The notes: generated by a model not told the origin, from the letters alone. A stretch of 64,000 bases of DNA from Peribacillus deserti (GCF_002863585.1 NZ_PGUY01000013.1:1-64000), one strand, 5' to 3'. Positions 16,714 to 25,363 are shown, counted from the stretch's first letter. Numbers and translations are program-made.

Positions 16714-17767
16714 TAAATTGAGATACCCTGAGGATGAGGATCTGCGTTTTGAGGAAAAGCATAAGCAGAATGTGCTGCAGGCTGTTAAAAAAGACAATGT
16801 GGTGCATCTGAAAGGGGCAGCCCGCAAGAAAAGAAGGAAGATATTATATAGCGTAATCACAGCCGCGGCTATATTTGTTGTATTCATAGTATCCTCTTAT
16901 TTTTCACCTGTGATGGCCAAAGTGGCGGCGAATATTCCGTATTTCAGTTTATTTATTAAGCAGGAAGAATATAAGTATGCCATCTATGAAGTCATCTCGG
17001 AAGTGGGCAGGGATAAAAAGTATAACTTTAATACAATTGACGTTTCAGTGCCTGACCGTGAGATGACGATTTCGGTTGTCGGAACTAAGGCTGAAGTTAA
17101 AAAACTTAAAACAGATGTTATTAAGAACGTAAATGCTGAATTAAGAGCTCAAAATTTTGGTGCATATGAGATCAGGGTTAAGCAGGAAAGTCCTGATATC
17201 TTACAGCCGGAGCGGGAATTAACTGCTGAAGAAAAGCTGAATGAGCAGAAAACCAATGAGCTTCAGGGAAAGGTAGAGGAGTATCTGAAGAAAAACAATT
17301 ATATAACTCCATTCCCGCCCCAGGTCCGGATCAATAAAATAGAGAACTATATGTATGTATCCATTACAAAAACGGAGAAGAGAGAGGCTGAGCTTGAACA
17401 GGCAATGCGTGGCCTATCCCAGCCTTATGGCGGAAATTTCAAGATTGATATCCGGAAATCAGACATGACAGCCCGCCAGCAGGAAATCCGATGGGAGGAG
17501 AAGGGGCTGATCAGCATTATTGTCGGCGGCCTGATGGAAAATAAAGAATTCAAGGTAAAAGGATTTTCGTATTCTTTCCATCCGCTGCCGCTCCAGATCA
17601 AAGTGAAAACCTCGGTGAAATCAACAGATTCTGAAGCCAAAGAACTGGCAGAAAGAATCAAAAACGAAATTGACACCTTCATCCAGACCGACGAACTCAC
17701 AAAAGAAGTGCGAAACGACCCGTATGTCGTCACGGTATATGGAAAAGACAAAAAGAAAATAAAATAA
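16706..17767 (+). CDS. Putative membrane anti-sigma factor (DUF4030-like), paralogue 1
   Basis: This 353-residue protein has a basic cytoplasmic N-terminus of about 45 residues, one membrane helix (about 46-66), the motif YFSPVMAKVAANIPYFSLF and an extracellular domain of about 270 residues. The gene overlaps the sigma gene, so it is probably the cognate anti-sigma factor. No zinc-binding HxxxCxxC motif is seen. I believe the extracellular part belongs to DUF4030, which accompanies such sigma factors in bacilli, but this is from memory. The same architecture is repeated at 33911-34954. Confidence 0.75.
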   Translation: MVNKLRYPEDEDLRFEEKHKQNVLQAVKKDNVVHLKGAARKKRRKILYSVITAAAIFVVFIVSSYFSPVMAKVAANIPYFSLFIKQEEYKYAIYEVISEVGRDKKYNFNTIDVSVPDREMTISVVGTKAEVKKLKTDVIKNVNAELRAQNFGAYEIRVKQESPDILQPERELTAEEKLNEQKTNELQGKVEEYLKKNNYITPFPPQVRINKIENYMYVSITKTEKREAELEQAMRGLSQPYGGNFKIDIRKSDMTARQQEIRWEEKGLISIIVGGLMENKEFKVKGFSYSFHPLPLQIKVKTSVKSTDSEAKELAERIKNEIDTFIQTDELTKEVRNDPYVVTVYGKDKKKIK

Positions 17768-17772
17768 AAGGT

Positions 17773-17803
17773 AGCGTCTCCGCCTGGGCGGAGGCGTTTT
17801 TTC
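17773..17803 (+). terminator. Terminator of the first sigma operon
   Basis: CGTCTCCGCC pairs with GGCGGAGGCG across a very short loop and is followed by TTTTTT. Confidence 0.85.
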
Positions 17804-17821
17804 GTATGTAGCTGGGAAATA

Positions 17822-17891
17822 AAGGGCTGTCCCCATGAAGAAATGGTGAAAGAGAAGGGAATACGAACCCGGGAAATGGGGGACAGTCCCC
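17822..17891. repeat. Dispersed palindromic repeat, copy 1
   Basis: GGGAAATGGGGGACAGTCCC with one more C spans 17871-17891, and a partial inverted copy (GGGCTGTCCCCAT) begins at about 17824. The palindromic core GGGGACAGTCCCC recurs near 19.9, 24.75, 24.80, 30.7, 36.2 and 63.5 kb. Confidence 0.85.
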
Positions 17892-17948
17892 AAAAATAGG
17901 TCTATGCACAGATGTGCTAGCCTCGATTTTGTTAGATAATAGAATGAT

Positions 17949-17976
17949 AACTATTATACATAAGAGTATAATAGTT
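17949..17976. promoter_or_regulatory. 11-bp inverted repeat before the subtilase gene
   Basis: AACTATTATAC (17949-17959) and GTATAATAGTT (17966-17976) form a perfect dyad with a 6-base centre, 33 bases before the ATG. Its right arm contains TATAAT, so a repressor bound here would cover the -10 region. Confidence 0.55.
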
Positions 17977-18008
17977 CATAATTATTCTTCTTTAATTGGA
18001 GGACACAC

Positions 18009-19889
18009 ATGTTAGGTACTTTTTTTAAGGTGATGGCCCCTCTTGCCCTTACGACTGCTCTTGTTTCTATTATTCCTCATGCAGCTTCTGCCGATGAGAA
18101 TGCCGACCGCCGGCAGAAGACATTTTATTCTGGAAATGAAGTTCGAACTCCGGCAAGTTCAGCTGATTTGGCTTCAGTTCATGACCGGCAGGCCGTCATA
18201 AAGTCTTCCAAGCCGATAAAAGGTTTGTTAGCTTCGTTTCATTTAACATTAGTGGACCAATTTAAAAGCGGTTCTGAAACTGTATATATTATAAGAATAC
18301 CAGCTTCTCAAAATTACCACTCTATTCTTAAAGTCGCCGGAAAGTTTCCTGGAGTCATTACGGCCGAGCCAAACTATGTGAAAAAACATTTGGCTGTTAC
18401 GGCCCCAAATGATACATATGCCGCCTCGCAGTGGTACTTACCGAAGCTTGGTATTACTGATGTGTGGGAGACTTATACATTTACTCACCCTGTAAAAATC
18501 GCTGTTCTTGATACAGGTATTAATTATGATCATCCAGATCTGTCATCAGGCCAGATTCTGCCAGGCTACGATTTTGTTAACGATGATGCAGATCCACTGG
18601 ACTATGTTGGACATGGAACGATGGTTTCCGGCGTAATAGCCGCTCAGGCAAATAATCATAAAGGTATTGCAGGTGTAGCAGCCAAGAATCCAAATATTAA
18701 AATTCTGCCAGTTAAAATAGGCAGTGCTAAGGGTGCGGAAATAGCAGATGAAATTCGTGGAATAGATTATGCCATCAAACAGGGAGCAGACATTATTAAT
18801 ATTAGTTTTGGAAGCGAAGAATCCAGCCAGGCAGAATACGATGCAATTTCCCGTGCTGTATCAAAGGGTATATTAGTTGTTTCTTCTGCAGGGAATGAGG
18901 GAGAATACAAGTTTCCTGTTAGCTTTCCTGCTGCTTATCCCGAGGTGCTAAGCGTTGGTTCGACGGACTCTAAAGACAAGCTCTCTGTCTTTTCAAATAC
19001 GGGTGAAGCAATAGACTTAGCCGCTCCTGGTGAAAATATTGCAGTTCCGACCAGACGCGGCGGATATGACCTTAAAGCGGCTGGTACTTCATTTTCAGCT
19101 CCTATTGTAAGCGGCCTGGCAGGTTTAATGCTGTCTGCCGATAACACACTGGAACCTTATGAAATTGAATACCTATTAGAACGATCTGCTTATAAGATGC
19201 CAGGGTATACAAGTTTTTGGAACAAATATACAGGTTTCGGCCGGGTAAATCTATTAAAAGCTTTTCAGACAGACCTGCCCAACCTAAGTAAAGACGCAGG
19301 CGATTTACGCACAAAAGCTAGAGTTATAGCTGTAAATAAAACCTATACAGATAAATTTGATACACCCCTTGATAGTGACTGGTTCGTGCTGAAAGCTGTG
19401 AAAAACATGAAAATAAAAGTGGATGTGAGCGCAGTATCCTATACAGATCCAGTCATTTGGACTGATCGTCTTGTTAATGGGAAACCAGCTGAGGAAAAAG
19501 AGTATGATGCTAAACGAATCAGTTCAGGCGAAAGCTTTACGATCAGCATCAAACCTGGAAGCAACTATATCCAGCTATTTGAGAAAAATAATCATTTTTC
19601 ACAAAATTCATATACTATGAAAATCACTGAGCTAGATATTACAGCACCAGCTGCACCTTATGTATATGCGGTGAACTCTAAATCCACGGCAGTCAAAGGG
19701 AAAGCAGAAAAAGCCTCTACTGTAAAAGTATATTACGGGACAAAATTACTTCGTTCCGTAAAAGCAACAACATCCGGCACATTTTCGGCTGCCATCACCA
19801 AACAGCCCGCTGGAAGAGTCCTAACCGTAACGGCCACAGACGCAGCCGGCAACAAAAGTAAGATTACCAAAGTAACCGTAAAAAAATAA
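18009..19889 (+). CDS. Secreted subtilisin-like (S8) serine protease
   Basis: 626 residues with a signal peptide (cleavage near HAASA-DE, about residue 28), a propeptide to about residue 130, and an S8 catalytic domain with Asp in AVLDTGINYDHPDL (about 165), His in YVGHGTMVSGVIA (about 200) and Ser in AGTSFSAPIVSGLAGLM (about 364). A beta-rich region follows, and the last 85 residues form an Ig-like domain (VKGKAEKASTVKVYYG, VTATDAAGNKSKI), possibly for wall or substrate binding. GGAGG precedes the ATG. The gene is monocistronic, behind an inverted-repeat promoter and before a terminator. Confidence 0.95.
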   Translation: MLGTFFKVMAPLALTTALVSIIPHAASADENADRRQKTFYSGNEVRTPASSADLASVHDRQAVIKSSKPIKGLLASFHLTLVDQFKSGSETVYIIRIPASQNYHSILKVAGKFPGVITAEPNYVKKHLAVTAPNDTYAASQWYLPKLGITDVWETYTFTHPVKIAVLDTGINYDHPDLSSGQILPGYDFVNDDADPLDYVGHGTMVSGVIAAQANNHKGIAGVAAKNPNIKILPVKIGSAKGAEIADEIRGIDYAIKQGADIINISFGSEESSQAEYDAISRAVSKGILVVSSAGNEGEYKFPVSFPAAYPEVLSVGSTDSKDKLSVFSNTGEAIDLAAPGENIAVPTRRGGYDLKAAGTSFSAPIVSGLAGLMLSADNTLEPYEIEYLLERSAYKMPGYTSFWNKYTGFGRVNLLKAFQTDLPNLSKDAGDLRTKARVIAVNKTYTDKFDTPLDSDWFVLKAVKNMKIKVDVSAVSYTDPVIWTDRLVNGKPAEEKEYDAKRISSGESFTISIKPGSNYIQLFEKNNHFSQNSYTMKITELDITAPAAPYVYAVNSKSTAVKGKAEKASTVKVYYGTKLLRSVKATTSGTFSAAITKQPAGRVLTVTATDAAGNKSKITKVTVKK

Positions 19890-19890
19890 T

Positions 19891-19911
19891 GGGGACTGTC
19901 CCCCATTTCCC
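19891..19911. repeat. Dispersed palindromic repeat, copy 2
   Basis: GGGGACTGTCCCCCATTTCC starts here, directly after the protease stop codon, and is followed by CAGATTATTTCCCGAG, matching the longer form seen at 30.7 and 36.2 kb. Confidence 0.85.
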
Positions 19912-19927
19912 AGATTATTTCCCGAGA

Positions 19928-19958
19928 GGAGCGTCTCATGAGTGAGGCGCTCTTTTTT
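19928..19958 (+). terminator. Terminator of the protease gene
   Basis: GAGCGTCTC and GAGGCGCTC form a stem around ATGAGT and are followed by TTTTTT. Confidence 0.8.
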
Positions 19959-19973
19959 GGTTGGGGACGGTTT

Positions 19974-20066
19974 GCCACATATAAGTCAGGTTCAGCCACA
20001 TAAATGCTCACTTAGCCACATAAAAAGCGGCTCTAGCCACATAAATCCTTGTGTTAGCCACATAAG
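19974..20066. repeat. Array A: AGCCACATAA motif every 20-21 bp
   Basis: GCCACAT starts at 19974, 19995, 20015, 20036 and 20057 (steps 21, 20, 21, 21), mostly extended to AGCCACATAAA. The bases between are unrelated. It lies between convergent genes, after the protease terminator. Confidence 0.9.
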
Positions 20067-20227
20067 CAGCTACTGAAACCGCTATATAATATTTGTTTCC
20101 CGCAGGCGCCTTGGGTCTGGCAGTACTTTTCATATTCTTAAGGAATTTAAAAGTGTAGAACACTTTATACTCGAACTTTAAAAATATATAGAATAATATA
20201 ACCACTAACGTATCAGGGTAAAACTAA

Positions 20228-20264
20228 AAGGCCTAAGCCCGGTTCAATACCGGGTTCAGACCTT
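20228..20264 (-). terminator. Leftward terminator of yhgE
   Basis: A 15-bp imperfect stem, AAGGCCTAAGCCCGG with CCGGGTTCAGACCTT, has G-U pairs only as defects. On the minus strand it is followed by a T-rich tract. Confidence 0.65.
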
Positions 20265-20328
20265 ACAAGCTGCCTAATTGAGTTATCCTGTCTAATTTTA
20301 TGGGGTCACTTCAAACCAGGACTTATTA

Positions 20329-22623
20329 TTACGCGACTAGCTTAATCTTTCCATCCGTTTTTCTGGAACGAAGCAGAGCAATTGCGGCACCTAAAACAGC
20401 AAAGATAGCTAGGTACACAACTAAAGTGCCTGTATTGTCCCAGATAAAGTCTGTGTTATGGAGTGTAATGATTGATTTGAATCCGCCGATTGAATAGGTT
20501 AATGGCAGGAAGCTGCTTAGGGCACGAAGGTTTTCCGGCAGCAAGTCGATCGGCAGGCTGGAGCCTGTTGTAGACAGCTGGAGAACCAGGAATGCTAAAG
20601 CAATGAACCGGCCGATATTGCCTGCGGCAGATACAAAGAAAAATACGATTGTTAAAAAAGTTAAGCTTGCCAGCACTGAGAATAAAATTAAACCGATACT
20701 GTTTGAGAAGTTGAGTTTTATGAACATGAGTGAGAATATACTGATGATTAAGGCCTGTGCAATGGCTAATGCAGCCATGCTGCCAAATCTGCCCGCATAC
20801 CATCTTACTGCCGAAACAGCGGTTTCTGCCGGTTTTCTCAAATCAAAGAAGAAGCTCATAACGAGAATGCCCACAAATAGTGCTAGTGATAAAATGTATG
20901 GCGCATTTGCGTAACGGTAGAGCGGGAATTTGTTGACCACTTTGCCGTCAAGCTCAACAGGAGAGGAGAACATGGCAAGGTTCGCAGCTTCTGCATTAAT
21001 GCTGCCTGTTTCGTCCGCCCCGTCTTTAAGACCGGATGCCAGCTGGCTTGATCCATCCTCCAGCTTTCCAACTCCATTATCCACCTGGGCTACGCCATCT
21101 GTTAGGGCACTCCAGCCTGTTTTCACCGTTTGGGTTCCAGCGGAGACCTGCTGCATTCCATTATTCAGCGCTCCAGCCCCAGCGGTTAAGGTTTTCCAGC
21201 CAGAGTCTACCTGCTGGTTACCGTCGCTGATTTTAGCAGCGCCGCCCTTAAGCTGGGCAACGGAGCTGGTCAGCGTTCCCCAGGATTTGTTAACAGTGGC
21301 ATTTCCATCAGCAAGCTGTGCTGCTCCTGCAGCCAGTCTCTGGGCGCCTTTATCAAGCTCAGCCTGTTTCGCAGCGAGTGTATTTACACCCTCAGAGATT
21401 TTGGACATCCCGGGAGCTACCTGGTTCAGGCCGCCAGCGATGTCTTGTGCCCCTTTTTTAATTAATGGTGCCTTTACAGCTAATTCAGCTAATTTACCGG
21501 CAACTGCTTCTTGGGTGCCGAGCATTTTTTGGAAGCCGGGGTCCTGTAAAAGAGCCGGGTTTTTAGCCGCCATTGCCTTCAAACCGTCGAGTACACCTTT
21601 AGCAGCGCCAGACAAAGCAGGGGCCCCATCAGCAATCGTGCCGACAGCATCCTTAAGGCTCTCGCTTCCGGGTGCTAACCGATCATTAAGGGCTGAGCTG
21701 ATATCCTTGACCGGTCCCTGTACACTTTGAATGCCGCCAAGAATTCCTGCTGTGCCGCCTTTTAGTGTATCCAGTCCTGCCTTTAAATCCTTAGCACCGG
21801 TGGATAGCTGATTGATTTTTTCAGAGTTATCCTGCAGTGATTGCAAAAGCTGGCCTGTACCATTTTCAAGCGTTTTAGTTCCTGCGGCAAGTTCAGCAAT
21901 TGAACCCGATTTAGCCTGCAAAGATTGAACCATATCCTGAGTGCCGGCTTGAAGCTGCTGTGATCCGGCTGCAAGCTTATCAATATCAGGTGACTTTTCT
22001 TTAAGCGAAGAAAGAATCTTGCCAGTACCTGCGCGGAGCTCTGTAGAACCGTTATTTAACTGAATTGAGCCATCTGCGGCGTTTTTGAAACCGCTTGCAA
22101 TTTTCTCCATGTTGGCAAACAGGTTCTTCACATAGGACTCCGTAATTTTGTTGCCAAGCTGTTCACGAAGTTTTTCAGTGGCTCCAGTTGTCACTTTGGC
22201 AGCCAGGAAGTGAAGGCCCTCGTTCTGAATATATTTAATTTCAGGCTTTTTTGGACTTTCATCCATTACAGTGATGGCATCCGCTGAAAATGTTTCAGGG
22301 ATTTGAACCACCATGTAATACTTGAGGTCCTTAAGACCCTCATCGGCTTTTCCGGCATCGACAAAATCCCAGCCAAGAGCCTTGCTTTTCTTCAAATCAT
22401 CCACCAGATCTCTGCCGATGTTAATTTCCTCGTCCCCGGACATCGCGCCCTTATCCTTGTTGACTACAGCTACAGGCAAATTGGAAAGATTGTCATACGG
22501 TCCCCAGCTAGGAGTAAGAATAATTGCTGCATAAATAAGAGGAACCAGTAAGACGGCAGTTAGAGAAATCATAACACCTTTCCTGCTCATAAGCTCAGAC
22601 AACTGTGATCCAAATCCTTTCAT
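20329..22623 (-). CDS. yhgE: YhgE/Pip-family membrane protein
   Basis: About 764 residues: one N-terminal membrane helix (about 18-35), a long extracellular part of about 480 residues and five or six helices in the last 200 residues, the YhgE/Pip layout. The extracellular part contains many repeats of the type LAAGTxxLxxG/L.-D-G, for example LSTGAKDLKAGLDTLKGG. Relatives include the phage infection protein of lactococci (a phage receptor) and proteins linked to type VII secretion or efflux; the molecular role is unsettled. GGGGG selects ATG 22623 over TTG 22629. A TetR-type operator lies in its promoter. Confidence 0.9.
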   Translation of the reverse strand: MKGFGSQLSELMSRKGVMISLTAVLLVPLIYAAIILTPSWGPYDNLSNLPVAVVNKDKGAMSGDEEINIGRDLVDDLKKSKALGWDFVDAGKADEGLKDLKYYMVVQIPETFSADAITVMDESPKKPEIKYIQNEGLHFLAAKVTTGATEKLREQLGNKITESYVKNLFANMEKIASGFKNAADGSIQLNNGSTELRAGTGKILSSLKEKSPDIDKLAAGSQQLQAGTQDMVQSLQAKSGSIAELAAGTKTLENGTGQLLQSLQDNSEKINQLSTGAKDLKAGLDTLKGGTAGILGGIQSVQGPVKDISSALNDRLAPGSESLKDAVGTIADGAPALSGAAKGVLDGLKAMAAKNPALLQDPGFQKMLGTQEAVAGKLAELAVKAPLIKKGAQDIAGGLNQVAPGMSKISEGVNTLAAKQAELDKGAQRLAAGAAQLADGNATVNKSWGTLTSSVAQLKGGAAKISDGNQQVDSGWKTLTAGAGALNNGMQQVSAGTQTVKTGWSALTDGVAQVDNGVGKLEDGSSQLASGLKDGADETGSINAEAANLAMFSSPVELDGKVVNKFPLYRYANAPYILSLALFVGILVMSFFFDLRKPAETAVSAVRWYAGRFGSMAALAIAQALIISIFSLMFIKLNFSNSIGLILFSVLASLTFLTIVFFFVSAAGNIGRFIALAFLVLQLSTTGSSLPIDLLPENLRALSSFLPLTYSIGGFKSIITLHNTDFIWDNTGTLVVYLAIFAVLGAAIALLRSRKTDGKIKLVA

Positions 22624-22650
22624 ACACAACCCCCTTGAACTATTTTTTAC

Positions 22651-22694
22651 AGCAAAAATGAATGGTCATTCATTTTTGCTGCTAATACATTATA
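22651..22694 (-). promoter_or_regulatory. TetR-type operator and -10 element of yhgE
   Basis: AGCAAAAATGAATG (22651-22664) and CATTCATTTTTGCT (22667-22680) form a 14-bp perfect dyad with centre TGAATG-GT-CATTCA, typical of TetR-family sites. On the minus strand TATAAT (22694-22689) lies just upstream, so the dyad covers the transcription start. B. subtilis yhgE is paired with the TetR gene yhgD, which is absent here. Confidence 0.75.
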
Positions 22695-22770
22695 TTCTTA
22701 ATAATAGGTCGAAATTCCTGCTGGGAGGGAAAATATTCCTCGCGGGAGCCGGCAGTATATCAGTTCACAT

Positions 22771-22882
22771 CCCATAAATCGCTAGTAATCCACATAAATG
22801 TAAATCTACCCCTCATAAATTTCGATTTACCCCTCTTAAAATCCCGATTAGCCCTCATAAGTATCAGATTACCCCCCTTAAA
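22771..22882. repeat. Array B: CCCCTCATAAAT-like motif every 20-21 bp
   Basis: Six copies align on TAA at 22775, 22795, 22816, 22837, 22858 and 22879 (steps 20, 21, 21, 21, 21). The fullest form is TTACCCCTCATAAAT. It lies 150-260 bases upstream of yhgE and before the iolT terminator. Confidence 0.85.
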
Positions 22883-22980
22883 TATGAAGAAGGGTTATTA
22901 TTGATAGCCTTAACACGATAGAATAATAGAAAAAAGCTATCTGTATAGTGAAAAGTACAGTATTCACCGGCCAAATAAAG

Positions 22981-23021
22981 AAAACGAGACCCCCAGCTTA
23001 ATTGGGGGCAGTCTCGTTTTT
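22981..23021. terminator. Terminator after iolT
   Basis: ACGAGACCCCCA pairs with TGGGGGCAGTCTCGT with one bulge. T-runs on both strands make it usable in both directions. Confidence 0.85.
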
Positions 23022-23024
23022 AAA

Positions 23025-24548
23025 TTATATATTAGCGTTCTTTGCCAAAACCTTTTTCTTCCCTGCGAAATATCGTTTCTCTTTCTTCTGGAAAGAGCGT
23101 TCGATTTCTTCTAGAGAACGGCCTTTTGTTTCCGGTACATATCGTTTCACAAAGAGTATGGATACGATACCCAGTGCAACGAAGATAAAGAAGGTTGATG
23201 ACAATCCAAATGCGTTAAATAAAACCGGGAATAACAGACCTACCAGGAAGTTCATGGTGAAGAGACAGAAGACGGTGATCCCCATGGCTAATCCTCTCAG
23301 GTGAAGCGGGAATATTTCTGACTGCATCAGCCATGTTACCGGCGATACGGCACCCTGCTGGAAGGCAAGGAATAAAACGGTCAGCCCTAGAATGATAAAC
23401 GGAAGGGCAGAGCTGCCTTTTAATGCAATTGAAAAGATACCAATGAGCAGAAGGGATATTGTGGTTCCTAACAGCCCGGTAAACAGCATGGGCCGTCTTC
23501 CGACTCTGTCCAGCAAGGCGATCCCCACGAATGTTGCTATAACTGAAATCAATCCGTTCGCGATATTACCGATCAATGCGGCCTGTGTTGAAAAACCAGA
23601 GTCTTTAAGGATTTCTGTTCCATAATACATGATGGAGTTAACTCCAGTCAGCTGCTGTGTCATGGCAATCCCGATCCCGATTAATAGAATTCGGCGGACA
23701 TGAGGCAGTTTGATATCTTTGAATGTTGCTTTTTTAACTTTACCTTCTTCTTCAATGGTTTGTTTGATTGCATTTAATTCTTCATGTGCTCGTTCATTTT
23801 TACGGATCTTTTGCAGCACACTGAGGGCTTGTCCAAAGCGGCCTTTTGATGCCAGCCAGCGCGGGCTTTCAGGTACGAATATCATTCCGAGCCATAAGAT
23901 AACGGCGGGAAGCGTGGCGACTACGAGCATGTATCTCCATACATGTGCCATTTCTCCCATTGTATTGGCAAGAACAGCATTGAATGTATAAGCAAGAAGC
24001 TGTCCGGTAACGATCATTAATTCGTTGATTGTCACCAGTTTGCCTCGGCTTTCTGCAGGGGCAAGTTCCGCTAAAAAGGCAGGAACGGTAACGGATGTCG
24101 CTCCGACAGCCAGCCCCAGAACAATACGCCAAAATACCATTACACCAACGCTTGAAGCAAAGGTACATCCGAGTGTTGCAGCGATGAAGATCAGTGCTAC
24201 ACTAAGGATTGTTTTCCTTCTTCCTTTCCGGTCAGAAAATCTTCCGCCAAGAACCGCACCAAATGCGGCTCCTAATAGAAGGGAAGAGGCGACTAACCCC
24301 TTAGTGAAAGGAGTTAAATTCAATTGGTCCTCCCTGGACATAAATGGAAGGGCGCCGTTTACTACACCTGTGTCATATCCGTATAACAGACCGCCAAATG
24401 TAGAAACAAACGTAATTAATCGTAAAAATACTTTTCGTGAAAATTTCTGTTTGGGGGATCCAGCCGATGTGTCAGCCAAAGCAGAAGCTTTATTCATTGA
24501 GGAACTTGACTGATTGCTAAAGTCCGGAACATCTTCGTTGTTTTTCAT
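23025..24548 (-). CDS. iolT: IolT-like sugar porter (MFS)
   Basis: 507 residues with 12 predicted helices and the sugar-porter signatures STFGGLLYGYDTGVVNGALP, GGRFSDRKGRRK, RIVLGLAVGATSVTVPAFLAE, PESPRWLASKGR, QQLTGVNSIMYYGTEIL and a final VPETKGRSLEEIE. The pattern is closest, from memory, to B. subtilis IolT, a proton-coupled myo-inositol importer; other sugars are possible. An N-terminal extension of about 35 Ser-rich residues precedes the first helix. GAGGGAGA lies upstream of the ATG. No inositol catabolic genes are in the window. Confidence 0.85.
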   Translation of the reverse strand: MKNNEDVPDFSNQSSSSMNKASALADTSAGSPKQKFSRKVFLRLITFVSTFGGLLYGYDTGVVNGALPFMSREDQLNLTPFTKGLVASSLLLGAAFGAVLGGRFSDRKGRRKTILSVALIFIAATLGCTFASSVGVMVFWRIVLGLAVGATSVTVPAFLAELAPAESRGKLVTINELMIVTGQLLAYTFNAVLANTMGEMAHVWRYMLVVATLPAVILWLGMIFVPESPRWLASKGRFGQALSVLQKIRKNERAHEELNAIKQTIEEEGKVKKATFKDIKLPHVRRILLIGIGIAMTQQLTGVNSIMYYGTEILKDSGFSTQAALIGNIANGLISVIATFVGIALLDRVGRRPMLFTGLLGTTISLLLIGIFSIALKGSSALPFIILGLTVLFLAFQQGAVSPVTWLMQSEIFPLHLRGLAMGITVFCLFTMNFLVGLLFPVLFNAFGLSSTFFIFVALGIVSILFVKRYVPETKGRSLEEIERSFQKKEKRYFAGKKKVLAKNANI

Positions 24549-24874
24549 TCTCTTTTCTCCCTCTCTACTAATGTAAATGATATATCGTTATAATTTCTTA
24601 AAATCCGTAAGAGAACCAATTTTCCAAACTGCCCGACATCGCTCCTTTCCTAATAAAGTTTGTTACTTTCTTCACAAGTCGAATATATACTAATAACTAC
24701 CACACATCCCGGGACTCCTAAACATCTTTTAACAGACAAATTTTGGGGACAGTCCCCCATTTCCCGAACCTCAATCCTTTGGTATCGCTTACATCTTTTG
24801 GGGGACAGTCTCTATTTCCCAAAAGCTTATTCTGGTATAATCAGGTAAAAAAGAGGATGTTGAAAGGGGAATGG
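24549..24874. repeat. Gap with two copies of the dispersed palindrome
   Basis: Copies at 24745-24765 (GGGGACAGTCCCCCATTTCC and C) and 24800-24820 (degenerate, GGGGGACAGTCTCTATTTCC and C) lie between the divergent iolT and Nudix genes. They create a false N-terminal extension of the Nudix frame from 24743. No other gene is seen. Confidence 0.75.
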
Positions 24875-25306
24875 ATGATGGAAAAGTGGTTTGGTTCGGC
24901 GGGAATTTGTGTGAATGGTGAGGGGAAGATTTTGATGGTCTTGCAGGGCCGGCCTGAAGAGAAAAGGGTATGGTCAATTCCTTCTGGCGGCTTGGAACCG
25001 GGAGAAACTTTTGAAGAGTGCTGTGTCCGGGAAGTATGGGAAGAGACGGGCTATGAAGTGGAAATTGCCAGGCCATTGTTCATTAAGGAAGGTGTGACAT
25101 TCGGAATAGATGTTGAGGTTCATTACTATGAATTGAAACTGATAGGCGGCTCAGCGATTATTCAGGATCCTGATGAATTGATTCATGAAATAGCCTGGAA
25201 ATCGGCGGACGAAATAAGCGATCTCGATTTATCTTTTCCAGAGGACCGGTCATTTTTATTAGATTTTTTAAAAGGCCAGACGTATCGAATGGTTACACAA
25301 CTATGA
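24875..25306 (+). CDS. Nudix hydrolase
   Basis: About 144 residues. The Nudix box GGLEPGETFEECC...REVWEETGYEV (about 41-65) marks a hydrolase of nucleotide-diphosphate-type substrates; the exact substrate cannot be read from the sequence. The frame is open from 24743, but that part is repeat DNA. AAAGGGGA at 24863-24870 supports ATG 24875 or 24878. No membrane segment. It stands alone before a leftward gene. Confidence 0.88.
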   Translation: MMEKWFGSAGICVNGEGKILMVLQGRPEEKRVWSIPSGGLEPGETFEECCVREVWEETGYEVEIARPLFIKEGVTFGIDVEVHYYELKLIGGSAIIQDPDELIHEIAWKSADEISDLDLSFPEDRSFLLDFLKGQTYRMVTQL

Positions 25307-25329
25307 AAGGATAGAGGCGGCCCCAAATA

Positions 25330-25353
25330 AAAAAGGACAGCCGCAGCTGCCCT
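25330..25353 (-). terminator. Leftward terminator of the transglutaminase-like gene
   Basis: AGGACAGC and GCTGCCCT pair around a CGCA loop. On the minus strand the stem is followed by TTTTTT. Confidence 0.7.
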
Positions 25354-25363
25354 AACCACTCCA

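Noticed and set aside
19974-20066. CRISPR array interpretation of the phased repeats
   Set aside because: The repeated unit is only 7-13 bases with a total period of 20-21 bp, units are degenerate and no cas genes are present.
20930-21730. Rightward 266-codon ORF inside yhgE
   Set aside because: It is the antisense of repetitive yhgE codons, with Ala/Pro/Ser-rich shadow composition and no ribosome binding site.
24025-24513. Rightward 162-codon ORF inside the transporter gene
   Set aside because: Antisense shadow of the IolT-like gene; no start context.
24743-24874. N-terminal extension of the Nudix protein
   Set aside because: It is encoded by dispersed repeat DNA and lacks a ribosome binding site; ATG 24875 has one.
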